Source: Paramecium tetraurelia (Eukaryota; Ciliophora; Oligohymenophorea; Peniculida; Parameciidae). Taken from it: 64,000 nt of DNA. The translations under genes and the position numbers were made by a program. Each line of letters begins with the position of its first letter. The first letter of the stretch is position 1. This document shows, piece after piece, positions 50,301 through 61,231 of this stretch. The DNA is taken from NCBI RefSeq assembly GCF_000165425.1, contig NW_001799322.1, positions 1 to 64,000 of the forward strand. Reading direction: 5' to 3'. The notes under the pieces were generated by a model. That model saw only the letters and a program-made list of their open reading frames with translations, was not told the origin of the DNA and searched no databases.

Positions 50301-52226
50301 GTATCTTCTCAATAATCTGTTATTTCAGCTATGCAAAAATCCATATATTATCGATAATTTAGTTTAGTGAATGATGTTGCAAAATCATATAAAGTCCCTT
50401 AGATTTTTAGGAGAATGATATATTTCAGACTATTCTTAATTATTATTTCCTTAGTTGGATTTAGCTTGGTAATTCTTTTTATTATATTCCTAGTTTTTAT
50501 ACTAAATAGATTTGTTTCATCATTTCGAAGAGGATTTCAAATTATTAAGCATGAAAAACGATATATTTTATCCAATTTTGTCTTTTCAGCTTATACGTTT
50601 GTCTATTGTGAATTATAATGTCGAACTCTATTATAAGCTAGTAACTTAATAGTAATATTTGGAATTATTAATTTATCCAAAATCCAAGCTAATTGGAAGT
50701 TATGACAAATTAAAAGAGAGAATCTCAACAATCTTATCTGAACCTCTTTTTTTTACCCTTTATCATGATTAACATTTAAATTTGGAATTTTTACATAATG
50801 GAAATATTGGGGAAATAAATGAGCTTGATCTTCGGAATAGTTTGATTACTCTATTGAATTATCAATTTGATACTTAAAATGCTTACATTGAAAATGGAGC
50901 AGCGGATTATGGAAGTTCGTACTTTTATTATAGTTACAAGAATTTGCCTAACTTATTGAAGGCATTTACAGATGCTAATTAAATAGCCTTTGAGACCTCT
51001 CAATAAAGGTAAGATGATTCTTAGTAGAAAATCTTAGTAATATTTTTTGTTTTCCTTTTCTTCTTTATTTTGATCTAGTTAATTATAACATTTTCGAATA
51101 TACTATTTTAAATATAAAAAGAAAAGCTCAAGCTCTTACTTTTGAATTAGGATTAAAATTACGTAAATTTAGAAATACAAAGATTATCTTTATTATAAGA
51201 GTTGATTGATAGGAATTACTCTTAAATTCAAAATTACAAACTAAATTTTTAAGATAAAGATGAGTATTTTGGAAAAATTAAGACTATATGCACTCAACAT
51301 TCCAGATAATAATTTAAGAAGCATACTGTAGTCGCTTAATATTATAATCCAAAAGGGATTTTACTTACATTAACCCATTTTGCTATTTTGGCGTTGGTAT
51401 TCATCATTTTCACTGTTAAAATCTCTGGTTCATACACAAAAATAAAAAGGACTGGATAACTATATGAAGTGTTTGCTACCTTAAATGTGAATTTGTTAAG
51501 TTTATATTAATCGAGAGAAGTTCTGTATTATAAAGTAGCTTTACCCTTTTTAAATTCTACGGATTTGGAAAAATTTTATAAAATCTCATAAGAAGGATTG
51601 GCAGGGTTGGAAGAGTATATTGATCAATAATGGTTATTTTAATCCAATAGTTATTTCTTTGATTCGGATTTTCTTAGTCTAATGGATAGGTTTAGTAATG
51701 GAAATTTATGCGTTGAACTATAAGTAATTTTGCTTATCATTTAACTTAGGCTATTGATGAATCTTTAAATATTTGTAACACTACTCTCAATGGAGTATTA
51801 CAAAAAGGAATTTCATCTGCATTGATCGATATAAAAAATCAGATAAAGACTGAATTTGAATAGACTAATTTTACGATTAGATCAAATTACCCGATTTTAG
51901 AGTTAGAAGGAATTTCCATTTTGAGTTATGGCTTATCGTACTTAATAGATAAATTTATTGAAGATTTAACTTCTTATAATAGTTCTTTAGAAATAAATTA
52001 TAATGTAAGATATCAATATTATATGATTTAGATTATAATGGTAATTTGTTTATGCATTTCAGTATTAAATGGGTTAATTTTACTAAAGCTTGATTAGATA
52101 ATTTAATTGAGAAATTATAAACTATTGACGAAATTTATATTTTCTGTTCCCTTGGCATCAATTTTATTTGATGACAATTTTTTAAGGAACACAAGAAGTT
52201 ATTTTGTGAATGAAAGGTTGATATGA
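47303..52226 (+). CDS. TmcB-like PAS-domain polytopic membrane protein, full length
   Basis: About 1,600 residues. N-terminal hydrophobic helices (SYIPLTFLCILVLCCICFIF, YAFGYILLDICF) are followed by helical linkers and TKECYDIECTCKK. A PAS-like core contains DMIPNYIQLSHMRLIENFIA, equivalent to the segment in the gene at 1-3570. After an acidic linker further membrane helices follow (RLFLIIISLVGFSL; ILVIFFVFLFFFILIQLIIT; LLTLTHFAILALVFIIFTVK), with a typical family end KFIFSVPLASILFDDNFLRN. Introns include 22, 25 and 26 nt. ATG 47243 is an in-frame alternative start. Family role is presumed sensory; no output domain is seen. Full exon bookkeeping was not completed. Confidence 0.75.
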
Positions 52227-52397
52227 ATTTAAATTTGTTTATTTTTAATAATTTATTAATTTGAAAAAGTTATTGATGGAAATTTTGATTTAACAAATAA
52301 AGATTATTTTATTTGACAGTCCCCTATAAATCAGAGGACATAAATATTAATATTGAATAACATTTAAATAAGTATTTAATAAATAAATTAACTGTTA

Positions 52398-53581
52398 ATG
52401 AGTTAAACCAGCTTGATAGCTTATTCTGATAGGGAAATTGAGTCATCTCTTAAGGATTTATTAGAGAGGATTTTGATCTAACTGGAGAAATACATTGAGA
52501 ATAAAAATGATTTAAACGAAGTTGAATAAGAGCTAAAAGATTATGAAGATTAGTCTTAATTAGTAAACATTATAAAAATCATCTTCACTAATCTAATGCT
52601 AAAAATCGAGAGGAAAATCAGGTAAGAATTCAAATATATGAAAGGAAATTAGAAAACAGCATAGATCCAATTACGTCATCATAAAGTATAAGAGTAGAGG
52701 ATGAATATGAAAAATTGGAGTAATCAATCATCAAATAAGAGAGCGAGATAAGGAATCACATTAGGGTATGAAGTAAATATGATTTGAACTTAGTTAGAAC
52801 AATAATTGAAATTACAAGCTGAATCTATTTAATAAAAATTAGAAGACAGTGAAGCAACAAGAAGTGAGTTATTAGAAACCACAAAAATGATGATGAATGT
52901 ATATTGAATTCATATAATATATGTTAGAATTTGAAAAGAGAGAATCAAAAGTATTATGAAGAAAATCAATTTTTGTAAGCTGAAATAGTATCTTACAAAG
53001 AAAAAATTTAATTGCTGGAGTTCGAACAATAAAAGAGAACCATTGAACTTGATCATTTCGACTATAAGGTTTAGCAACAACCCAGAAATACGCAATAAAT
53101 AAAAGGGATGATTTAAAGAAAGCCAAATGATAAAGAAATAAATAAGATGATTTCTCACTCTTAACATAAACTCAGCAGTCAATTCTAAGAAAGCACTGAC
53201 TATCCAACTTAATCTTAAGGGTCTTTGAATTAAAACTATTTCAATATTTTGCAATTTGAATAGAATCACCAAAATCATTCATTGCATTAGTCAATTAATC
53301 ATTAATAGGAATATAACAAAGGCTATCAAATGAAGCACAACTCGATTTGTTCAATAAATGATTTGCAATATTAAAATGTGATTAAAAATATTAAGACACA
53401 CGTAGGAAATTATACTGTCTCAAAAAATAATTCTTAAAATTCAAGCATATTACAGAAAAACATTCATTGTAAATACCAATAATCTATTTTAGCAAATATT
53501 TAAACATAACCCAGAAGCAGAAGTGGGAGTTTGAGGAGGAACATCTATTAAAAATAGAAGACCTCTATTCATTAATGTTGA
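52398..53581 (+). CDS. Coiled-coil protein, 358 aa, with an atypical intron
   Basis: MSQTSLIAYSDREIESSLKD at 52398; TGA 53579-53581. The N-terminal 200 residues are coiled coil and the C-terminal part is Asn/Gln/His/Ser-rich (IKNIKTHVGNYTVSKNN). Introns of 28 and 29 nt are clear. Between DYEDQSQ and ENQVRIQIYERKLENS a frame change is needed. The only GT-AG solution I found is 50 nt long (52563-52612), which gives 359 codons but is far longer than the others. A single-base assembly error is the alternative. No function recognised. Confidence 0.7.
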
Positions 53582-53719
53582 GAAGTGACGGTGAATCATT
53601 TATTGATTAAAGCTTTGTAATTATTATATATTTATGAGCTCATAGAATTGGAATCATATAAATTTAATTTAATTCATAATATTTAAACTTATTTTTATTC
53701 AATAATTAACATAAATATT

Positions 53720-54324
53720 ATGATTAAGGCATTTGCTTAGAATTATTTCAAATCCTTATCAGAAAGCATCTACTACGGATTTGCCACAAAGATGCAAGCC
53801 AGTTCAACCTAAAAAACTAAAGATTCTGCAGGAAGAAGATTGGGAGTAAAGAAATTTGGAGGAGAGGAAGTGTTTCCAAATGATATTTTAATCAGACAAA
53901 GAGGTTTTAGATGGAAGCCAGGATAGAATACTTCAGTGGGAAAAGATCACACTATTCACTCTAAAGTTGAGGTATGCTGCTGTCATAACTAATTATAAAG
54001 GGTATCGTGCATTTCAGAAGAGATCCTTATAAGTTTAAGAAAACATTTTATGTTGATGTTGTTCCAAGAGAAAATCCAAATAGAACTCATTATCCTCCAC
54101 CACCATACAGTTATCATCCTGAATTGTTTCCTGAGTTGGCAAAGAATAATCCTGAACCACTTGTTTTATTGAAAAAAAGCGAAGAGAAAGTGGAAGTCTA
54201 AATCAAATAACAAGGCTTTAAAATATCAGCAAAATAATATAAACCCATTGAAGTCCCAATTGATTATAAGCCTGAGTTTTAGCTTTCCAATTTGTAATAA
54301 TAGTTGAGTATTAATAAATAGTGA
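53720..54324 (+). CDS. Mitochondrial ribosomal protein bL27m, 191 aa
   Basis: After a short basic/aromatic presequence ([20 protein letters not shown]), the bacterial L27 core follows: [40 protein letters not shown] and [20 protein letters not shown]. The order RLGVKxFGG, RQRG, PG, GKDHT is diagnostic. A 29-nt intron interrupts before GIVHFRR. The C-terminal about 90 residues are a mitochondrial extension with [10 protein letters not shown]. 192 codons. Acts in the large subunit near the peptidyl-transferase centre; an internal Met could be the mature end. Confidence 0.95.
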
Positions 54325-54361
54325 AAATTATAAATGCATATTAAAATATTCTAATACATAA

Positions 54362-54678
54362 ATGAAAACACCCTTTAAAAGAATTTATAACACCTAATAT
54401 GAAGACAAAGGTATGAAAAAATATCCCAAAAGGAGCTGAAATTTAACAGGTTTCAAGGAGATCATTATTCCAACTAAAAAACAATTAAATTAAGTAGTGT
54501 TCTTAATTATTGTGCAACTATCAGATGTACTATCAAAGGAAGATTCAATTAAATTAAAGGTGTAAGTGACAGATATGAAGCCTTCGATATACTCATATTC
54601 AAGAGCTAATCTGTATTCGCAACATCCCAAATTATCTTTAGCAATTAGAAAATGCACCAGTTTTATATGAAAGGCTGA
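54362..54678 (+). CDS. Small hypothetical protein, 86 aa
   Basis: MKTPFKRIYNTQYEDK at 54362, introns of 25 and 31 nt, TGA 54676-54678, 87 codons. It continues SLFQLKNNQIKCTIKGRF and EAFDILIFKSQSVFATSQII. The C-terminal half reads like a small beta-rich domain but I cannot name it. An antisense frame (54490-54705, minus) of similar quality exists, so this call is weak. Confidence 0.35.
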
Positions 54679-54798
54679 TAATAAACTTAGTATGGATTGA
54701 TTCATTGCAGATGCAGTTACTAAAATAGTTAAACGTATTGAAATATATATATTTTCATTTACAACATTCTATTCATTAATTTATCTGTTAAATACAAT

Positions 54799-55438
54799 AT
54801 GTTTTAATATTCATAAGTAAGATAAATCATTACACTAGAGAGTACTCTAGCCAACCATAAGAGTTCCATCATAAATTCAATAATCTATTATTACTACGAC
54901 ATTTGAAAATCATCCTTAATTACAATCCACCAGAAAAGTTTAATAAAATATTGATCCAACTGCTTTGAACACATCCCCCATCAAAATTGTGAATAATAAA
55001 ACTCCTTTAAGTCCTAATATAATTGTGTATTCTTAAAACCCATACTCAATTACTCCCTAATAAATACCATCAAACATACGTTAAAATTTGACTCCAACTA
55101 AACATTTAAATGCAAATATGCCATAATAAAGAAACCTTACACCAACACGGATTATTCGTGACGGAGATCAAACTAGTAAAAATAAGCATAGCACCAAAAG
55201 TAAAGTACAAGCTGATTTTGGAACTCCTTCTCCAATTTAATAGCAAATGGATAAGGATGATGCAGAATTTTTGAATGAAAAATAATAGAGTTATTACAAT
55301 AATTTACAAGAATTGCTGATTTAATCAGAGTTTAAATTAAGCCAATTGGAATAAAAAAGTAGATAAATACAAGAGTAAAGAAAGAGGCTTCAATAGTAAT
55401 TTATATCCAAATCCCCCAAATTGGGAGCATTATTATGA
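54799..55438 (+). CDS. Disordered protein with short C-terminal coiled coil, 205 aa
   Basis: MFQYSQ, a 22-nt intron, then RVLQPTIRVPSQIQQSIITT; TGA 55436-55438; 206 codons. Residues 1-140 are rich in Pro, Thr, Asn, Ser and Gln with TPxK/SPN-like sites (LNTSPIKIVNNKTPLSPNII, NLTPTRIIRDGD), possible proline-directed kinase targets. Residues 145-205 form a coiled coil (ELLIQSEFKLSQLEQKSRQI). No family recognised. Confidence 0.7.
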
Positions 55439-55760
55439 AACTAAATTTTGTTATTTATTTCTATATTAACTATATATACAATATTTTATTGATATTTATG
55501 CAAAATAATTTAAAGACTCTAATTTATTTATTCCAAAATAAATAAAATATTAAAAATAGATTAATATACTTTATATGGCAATTTTATCTTTAATTATAAT
55601 GATACTTTAATTTAAAATTTAAAAAAACTATGAATTACATAATTTGGATAGATTTATAATAAATAAATTAATCAAAATTTAGCATAGAAAGATTTACAAT
55701 ATAATAAAGGCAGTGAATATTTAAATGATTTAAGTATAATATTATACATTTTAATTTGTA
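55439..55760. other. Very A+T-rich convergent spacer
   Basis: 322 bp between the stops of two convergent genes, close to pure A+T. No frame, repeat unit or structured RNA recognised. Confidence 0.5.
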
Positions 55761-56823
55761 TCACTTTTTCTTTATGAATTAATCTAATTGTTCAGCTTTA
55801 GTAAAATGAGTTTAGGCGGTTTAAGTGAAAACAGATCCATATATTTCTTTCTATCCAGGGATTTAATACTAAGGATTCAAGGGATTTGTGTATCGAACAT
55901 TAGGCAATCCTTTTTTCAATGAGCCTGATTTTGCAGCTAACAAATCAGCAAGACTATTGGTTTCACGATAATCTTTCCTATCTCCAGTCCTTAAGAATCG
56001 AGATGACAAAGATCCAGGTTGAGTGCCATCAATATCTTAAATCAGGAGACTTTGTCTTTGATCCTTCAGATAGAGTGGTTTACTTTGGCTGCCCTCAATA
56101 TTTCCTATAATAATTTTATTTCTAGAATATATAAAAAGCGATTACCCTTTTTCATCGTAATGTTCGTATGTAGGTTCAAGTGGATTGGAAATTCTGGTAG
56201 TTTTATGCAATAAATAATCGTTTATATCTTTTACATAGAGAGAGTCGATTTTATCTATGAGAAAATAATGGTAATCTGTACTTTTAGGCTGAAATCTCGG
56301 GATTTGATGAGATCCATAGATGTCTTCGTGTTCTGATTCTTTGATTATGAGTTTTTTATGAGTTTATTTGGGTTGAGCTCCTTGGATGTCATAAATGTTA
56401 TGAGCATCTCTGATAAACTTGGGTGGATCTGGTTGAGAGGCCATGAAAGTGGGGAGTTTATATTAAGGTTCGAGAGGATTTAGAGGTTGACGCGAAGTTT
56501 GGAATTTAACAATATTTGGTCTTGTGCCTTTGATGTCATCTAAAGCTAACTGTAGATCAGGTCTGTGGGATGGACGTATATTCGACTTGGATCTTGCGCC
56601 TTCTATGTCTTCGTTTTTGTTGATAAAATCTTCTTTATGATAATAATTGCATTTTTTGGCAACTGATCCTTCAATGTCATGATTATAGGATGTTTCTCTG
56701 GGAGTGAGGATTTGCTTTGAATTTTCTAATGAACTTGTTATAATAATTTGGGTTACTGATTGTTTGCAAATTCATGAGATCAGTGCGTTTAGGAAAGGGC
56801 CATTAGTAGGGATCAATACTCAT
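55761..56823 (-). CDS. Protein with seven DIxG(A/S/T) repeats, 335 aa
   Basis: MSIDPYQWPFPKRTDLMNLQ at 56823, TGA 55761. Seven motif copies: DIEGSVAKK, DIEGARSKS, DIKGTRPNI, DIQGAQPKQ, DIYGSHQIP, NIEGSQSKP and DIDGTQPGS. Interspersed are NPLEPQYKLP, NPLEPTYEHY and NPLNPQYQIP, each preceded by Arg/Thr-rich stretches. This alternation of DIxG and NPLxPxY resembles repeat proteins I associate with ciliated protists, perhaps axonemal, but I cannot name the family. Introns of 31 nt (needed) and 24 nt (56122-56145, removing eight residues so that DEKGNKIIIGNIEG becomes regular). 336 codons. Extended, lattice-binding architecture is inferred from the repeats. Confidence 0.7.
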
Positions 56824-56950
56824 TATGTTATATAAAATAATAATTATTATATATATATATATGATTATTAGACAACTAAGACTTTTCAATACATTAATCA
56901 GGCCGATTTAATTTCGATTTATCTTTTAATAAAAGAATAAAATTTTTAAG

Positions 56951-58699
56951 ATGTCAGATTAACCAGTTCAACCTCCAGAGTAGGGCGCAGAAGGAGAGTA
57001 AAAGTCAAAGAAATAATTACAAAGAGAAAAAAAGGAAGCAGAGAAGGCTTAGAAGAAGTAGGAGCACCAATAAGGTATTAATTGATGAATCTAAACATAG
57101 GTCAAAAGCAATAGCAATAATAACAATAGTAATAGGTAGTACAAGAGGAGGATAATTGTGTTGGAAGGTATGGAGATTTGAGTTTGATTCAATCACAAGA
57201 AAGAACACAGAGAAAATGGATCAAAGTCGGTGATATCGACTAAACTTTGGTGAATCAAGTAATTTTGGTTAGGGCCAGAATCCACAATTCAAGAGTCAAG
57301 GGAAAGTTGGCTTTCTTGGTTTTAAGAGAGAATTATAATACAATTTAAGTAGTGGCTGAAAAGGGTGAGTTTGCAAGTGCCCAAATGTTAAAGTATATGT
57401 CAGGAATTCCCCTTGAATCTGTAGTTGATATTGAAGCACTTGTGAAATAGCCAAATAAGGAGATCTTATCTTGCACCCAAAAAGTGGAATTGGAAGTGAG
57501 ATCAATCAAGGTAGTCACCAGGTCCTTACCTATGTTACCATTTTAAATTGAAGATGCCTCAAGAAGAATCACAGATTTCGAAGATGGAGTTTAAGAATAG
57601 AAATAAGAAGAACCTCAATAAAAATAAGAAGAAGTTTAATAAAAGTAAGAAAAATAGGATAAAACTGAAAAATAACAGATATAAGTCATGTTGAAAACAA
57701 GATTGGATAACAGAGTTATTGATCTCAGAACTCCTGCTAAATAAGCTATTTTCAGAGTGCAATCAGGTATTGGATTGTTGTTCAGAGAATTTTTGGTAGA
57801 AAATGGATTCATTGAAATCCATACACCAAAATTGATTGGAGGAACTTCTGAAGGTGGTACCAACGTATTTAAGTTGAAATATTTCAACTAAGATGCTTGC
57901 TTAGCATAATCTCCTCAATTATATAAATAAATGTGTTTGATGGCTGACTATGACAGAGTCTTCGAAGTAGCCCCTGTATTCAGAGCTGAGAATTCAAACA
58001 CACACAGACATTAATGTGAATTCATTAGTATGGATATTGAAATGGTTATCAAGGAACACTTTACTGAATTATTAGATTTAATGGGAGATTTGTGTATATA
58101 TATGTTCAAGGGAATTGAAAAGAGATACTAAAAGGAAATAGAAATCATTTCTCAATAATTCCCATTTGAACCATTCAAAATACCAGAACCAGTACTCAAA
58201 CTCACTTTCGAGGAAGGTGTCAAGATGTTACATGAAGCAGGTGTCAACCAAGACCCCCATGATGATTTAGATACTGTCAATGAGAAGACTCTTGGAAAAT
58301 TGGTCAGAGAAAAATATGGAACTGACTTTTACATTCTTCACAGATATCCAAAGAAGGCTAGACCATTTTATACTATGCCTTGTCATGATGATCCCAACTA
58401 CACTTTATCCTATGACTTTTTCATGAGAGGAGAGGAAATCGTTTCAGGAGCTTAGAGAGTGCATGACCCAGAACTCTTAATTAAACAAATTAAAGAGAAA
58501 GGAATTGCTGTTGAACCATTGAAGGATTACATTGACTCATTCAGGTATATAAGATGAAACTAATCATTTTAGATATGGTGCTTATCCTCACGGTGGATGT
58601 GCCTTTGGGTTAGAAAGAGTAGCATTTTTGTATTTCAATCTAAAGAATATCAGAAATGCATGTATGTTCCCAAGAGACCCTGTTAGATTGTTCCCTTGA
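56951..58699 (+). CDS. DARS1: Aspartyl-tRNA synthetase, cytosolic, 564 aa
   Basis: Class IIb synthetase charging tRNA-Asp. N-terminal lysine-rich helix (eukaryotic extension), then the OB-fold anticodon domain with [20 protein letters not shown]. The catalytic domain follows: [26 protein letters not shown], motif 2 in [20 protein letters not shown] and motif 3 in [20 protein letters not shown]. It ends [14 protein letters not shown], the normal C-terminus. Introns of 26 and 28 nt give 565 codons. An acidic/Gln insertion of about 35 residues lies between OB fold and catalytic domain. Converges with the next minus-strand gene, 37 bp apart. Complete and apparently active. Confidence 0.96.
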
Positions 58700-58736
58700 T
58701 ATAATGGTACATAAATATAAAAGAATAAAACATTCA

Positions 58737-60353
58737 TCATAAATCTGGTTATACAACAAATTATGAAATTAATTCAAATCCTTATCTCATTCTTTGGGTG
58801 TGATCTATTTGAATTTCTCTTACTGCACATTGCAAGAAAGAGACATACAGAAATCTTGAACAGTAATCCTTCTGATCTTATTCATTTTTTGTGTGGAATA
58901 ACAAAATCACAGTTGTCTTCGATGATTAAGCTCCTTATAATGATTCAAAATTATAGTCAGTATAATGTTGTTCATGAGTCACCAATAAATTAGATTCCAA
59001 GTATTCACTAATGATGATAATTAATAATAACTTACTGATCTATTTCTACAGGGTCATCTGAGATCACCAAATCGACTGAATTGTTTTTGTACTACGATTA
59101 ATATTCTCTGACCACTCCGTATGCGTTGTAATCTTGACCGAAAAAGGATCTGAAGGTTGAACTTTTTGCTTTGACCAAATGTTCGATATTTTATACAGCC
59201 TCTTAAAATAAAAAGGTATTGAACAAAGAGAAATCATACAAAGTATGAGATGCGATTATAATAACAATCAATTATTTTTCTTGAGCTTAAGTGATAATGT
59301 CAGTCAATTTCATCTCCTCCTCAAAATTGAAGATGTCCTTATTGAAATAATAAACAAGAGGGTAATTGTTATGATACATTAATGAAACAGTAGTTGCTGG
59401 ATGAATGATCAAGTAAGGCAATACAAAATGAGTGTTTTTAGACTTTTGAACTGCCATAAAGAGTGAAGAGGTGTGATTGTTGCCTAAACAAATGGGAATG
59501 CTTTAATTTTTATTATCATCTGATAATAATAGATTACTTGAATCATGTTTTCCTTCACATTTTTAAATGCATTTCCCATAATTGTTTAAGTAGAACTCTT
59601 AATATGATTAATTGATACTTCACTTTAACACTTGTAACAAGTTCCAATGATATGCATACACTCAGCACATCTGTCTTCACATTTCTTGCATATCTTTTCC
59701 TCTCTATTCATGTAATAACCACTTTCACATAATATTTCACTATATCTCGGATCCCTAGAACCTTCTTGGACTGTCTGTTCATTCTCTGTCTCATTCTTGT
59801 GTTTGAAATATTCTTTAATTTCATTATTTAATTAATCTGTTTATTTTTATAATTCTAAATTTATGGCTCTTTATTTATTTACCTTCAAAATCTATGCTAT
59901 TTTCTTCACCTTAACTCTCTTCTTCTTCATCTTCGTCATTAGTTGAGATATTCTATGTATCATTTTTAATTTCTGAATTTGTTTATGAATCATTCTTCAT
60001 CTTTACTACCTTTACCTTATCTTCAACTTTAACTTAATCTCCCTAGTAGTCCATTGTTTTTTCATTTTTATCAGGAATAACTTTAAATTAAAACACGTAT
60101 TACTTGTTTTATTCACTTTTGTGAAATTTAAAACTTTGTTTTTGCCATTTTTAATTTATTAATTGCCTGTTGAATCACTCTAAGCAATGTATATTAGAAT
60201 GGCACCAAGAAAAGTGACAATGACAATCCAGATTAATAATGTTTTTTAACTATGCCTAGGCTTTTCCTATCTCTTGACTACAATATCTAATTCTCCATCT
60301 TCATCTCCTATGTCCAAGGGGTGCTAATCGTTAGATATTGGCTTATAACTCAT
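58737..60353 (-). CDS. Type II membrane protein with Cys-pair module, 503 aa
   Basis: MSYKPISNDQHPLDIGDEDG at 60353 is cytosolic. One membrane helix TLLIWIVIVTFLGAILIYIA (residues about 44-63) follows, then an acidic linker of about 130 residues. Next is a Cys-rich segment CESGYYMNREEKICKKCEDR, CAECMHIIGTCYKCQ, YGKCIQKCEG, like a furin/GFR-type repeat. The last part is a mixed alpha/beta region of about 250 residues with ESNLLVTHEQHYTDYNFESL. Introns 23, 28, 26 and 28 nt; 504 codons. Orientation implies the Cys module is lumenal or extracellular. The C-terminal domain is not recognised. Receptor or lumenal folding factor are guesses only. Confidence 0.75.
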
Positions 60354-60559
60354 CTTGAAGTTTATTAATTATAAAATTAATTCAATAAATTATTTCCAAT
60401 AACTTTCTCTTTGAGCAATCCTTTCCAGACATTATGAGATATTTATGTCCCTTCAAAGGTGATTTATTAATTCGAATAAACAATGATTGTGAATATAATA
60501 ACAATTAAAACATATTAGCAAATTAGTAAATGTATAATGACTATTTTCAATTTAAATAT

Positions 60560-61042
60560 TCATAATTTGTGAATCTTCTTTGTTATTTAGGTATTCCTCC
60601 TCTTTTTCTTCAATTTCCTTGGATTTGTAACATCAGGATATGCATAAAATTCCATATAATTGATCTCACCAGTTGTTATCTTTTTAAACTCTGCTATGTT
60701 CTTTAGTTGTATGATTCTCTTTTCTCCACTAATCAATTAATTAATATATTTGGCACAGTGCTTTTCCTTAGGTATCAAGGATATCTATGATTATTTAGAA
60801 AGTATTTCCAATCCTTGTTTGCAAGTGACAAACTTTTCGTCACTAAAACAGCATTTCTTAGTTTTGAGTGATTCATTCGATGTATCTTCGCCATTTTCAA
60901 ATTTAAGTCTTTTAGCTAACAAAGATGTTATCTCATCGACATCTACTGTCTCGATACTGCTTTCAAAATAAAAATCATCAATTGGTTAAGATTCTGTTTG
61001 TGGTTTCCTTCTGGATGGTACTATAATCTTTCTTTACAACAT
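60560..61042 (-). CDS. Basic hypothetical protein, 160 aa
   Basis: Single exon MLQRKIIVPSRRKPQTESQP from 61042 to TGA 60560, 161 codons. An acidic middle (IDDFYFESSIETVDVDEITS) is followed by a Lys/Cys region (KTKKCCFSDEKFVTCKQGLE) and a strongly basic C-terminus NPRKLKKKRRNTQITKKIHK. The basic tail resembles a nuclear or nucleolar localisation signal. Family not recognised. Confidence 0.6.
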
Positions 61043-61231
61043 GCCAATTTTAATTTTAAATATTTATTACAAATTAGAATTCCATTAGTTTTATAAATCA
61101 TAAAATGAACACCTATGTTTTATATAATTAAATTTTTATATTTATTGTTTGCACCTGCTCATTCATCCAGCTGTCCATATTTGTAATAAATAAATACTAA
61201 ATACAAGCTTTTGTTATAAATATTAATTATA

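Noticed and set aside
54490-54705. Minus-strand frame MNQSILSLLSAFHIK...
   Set aside because: It runs on without a stop into the bL27m gene and competes with a spliced plus-strand model; not better supported, although neither is strong.
58763-58993. 76-residue plus-strand frame after AspRS
   Set aside because: It is antisense to the well-formed C-terminus of the type II membrane protein gene (58737-60353).
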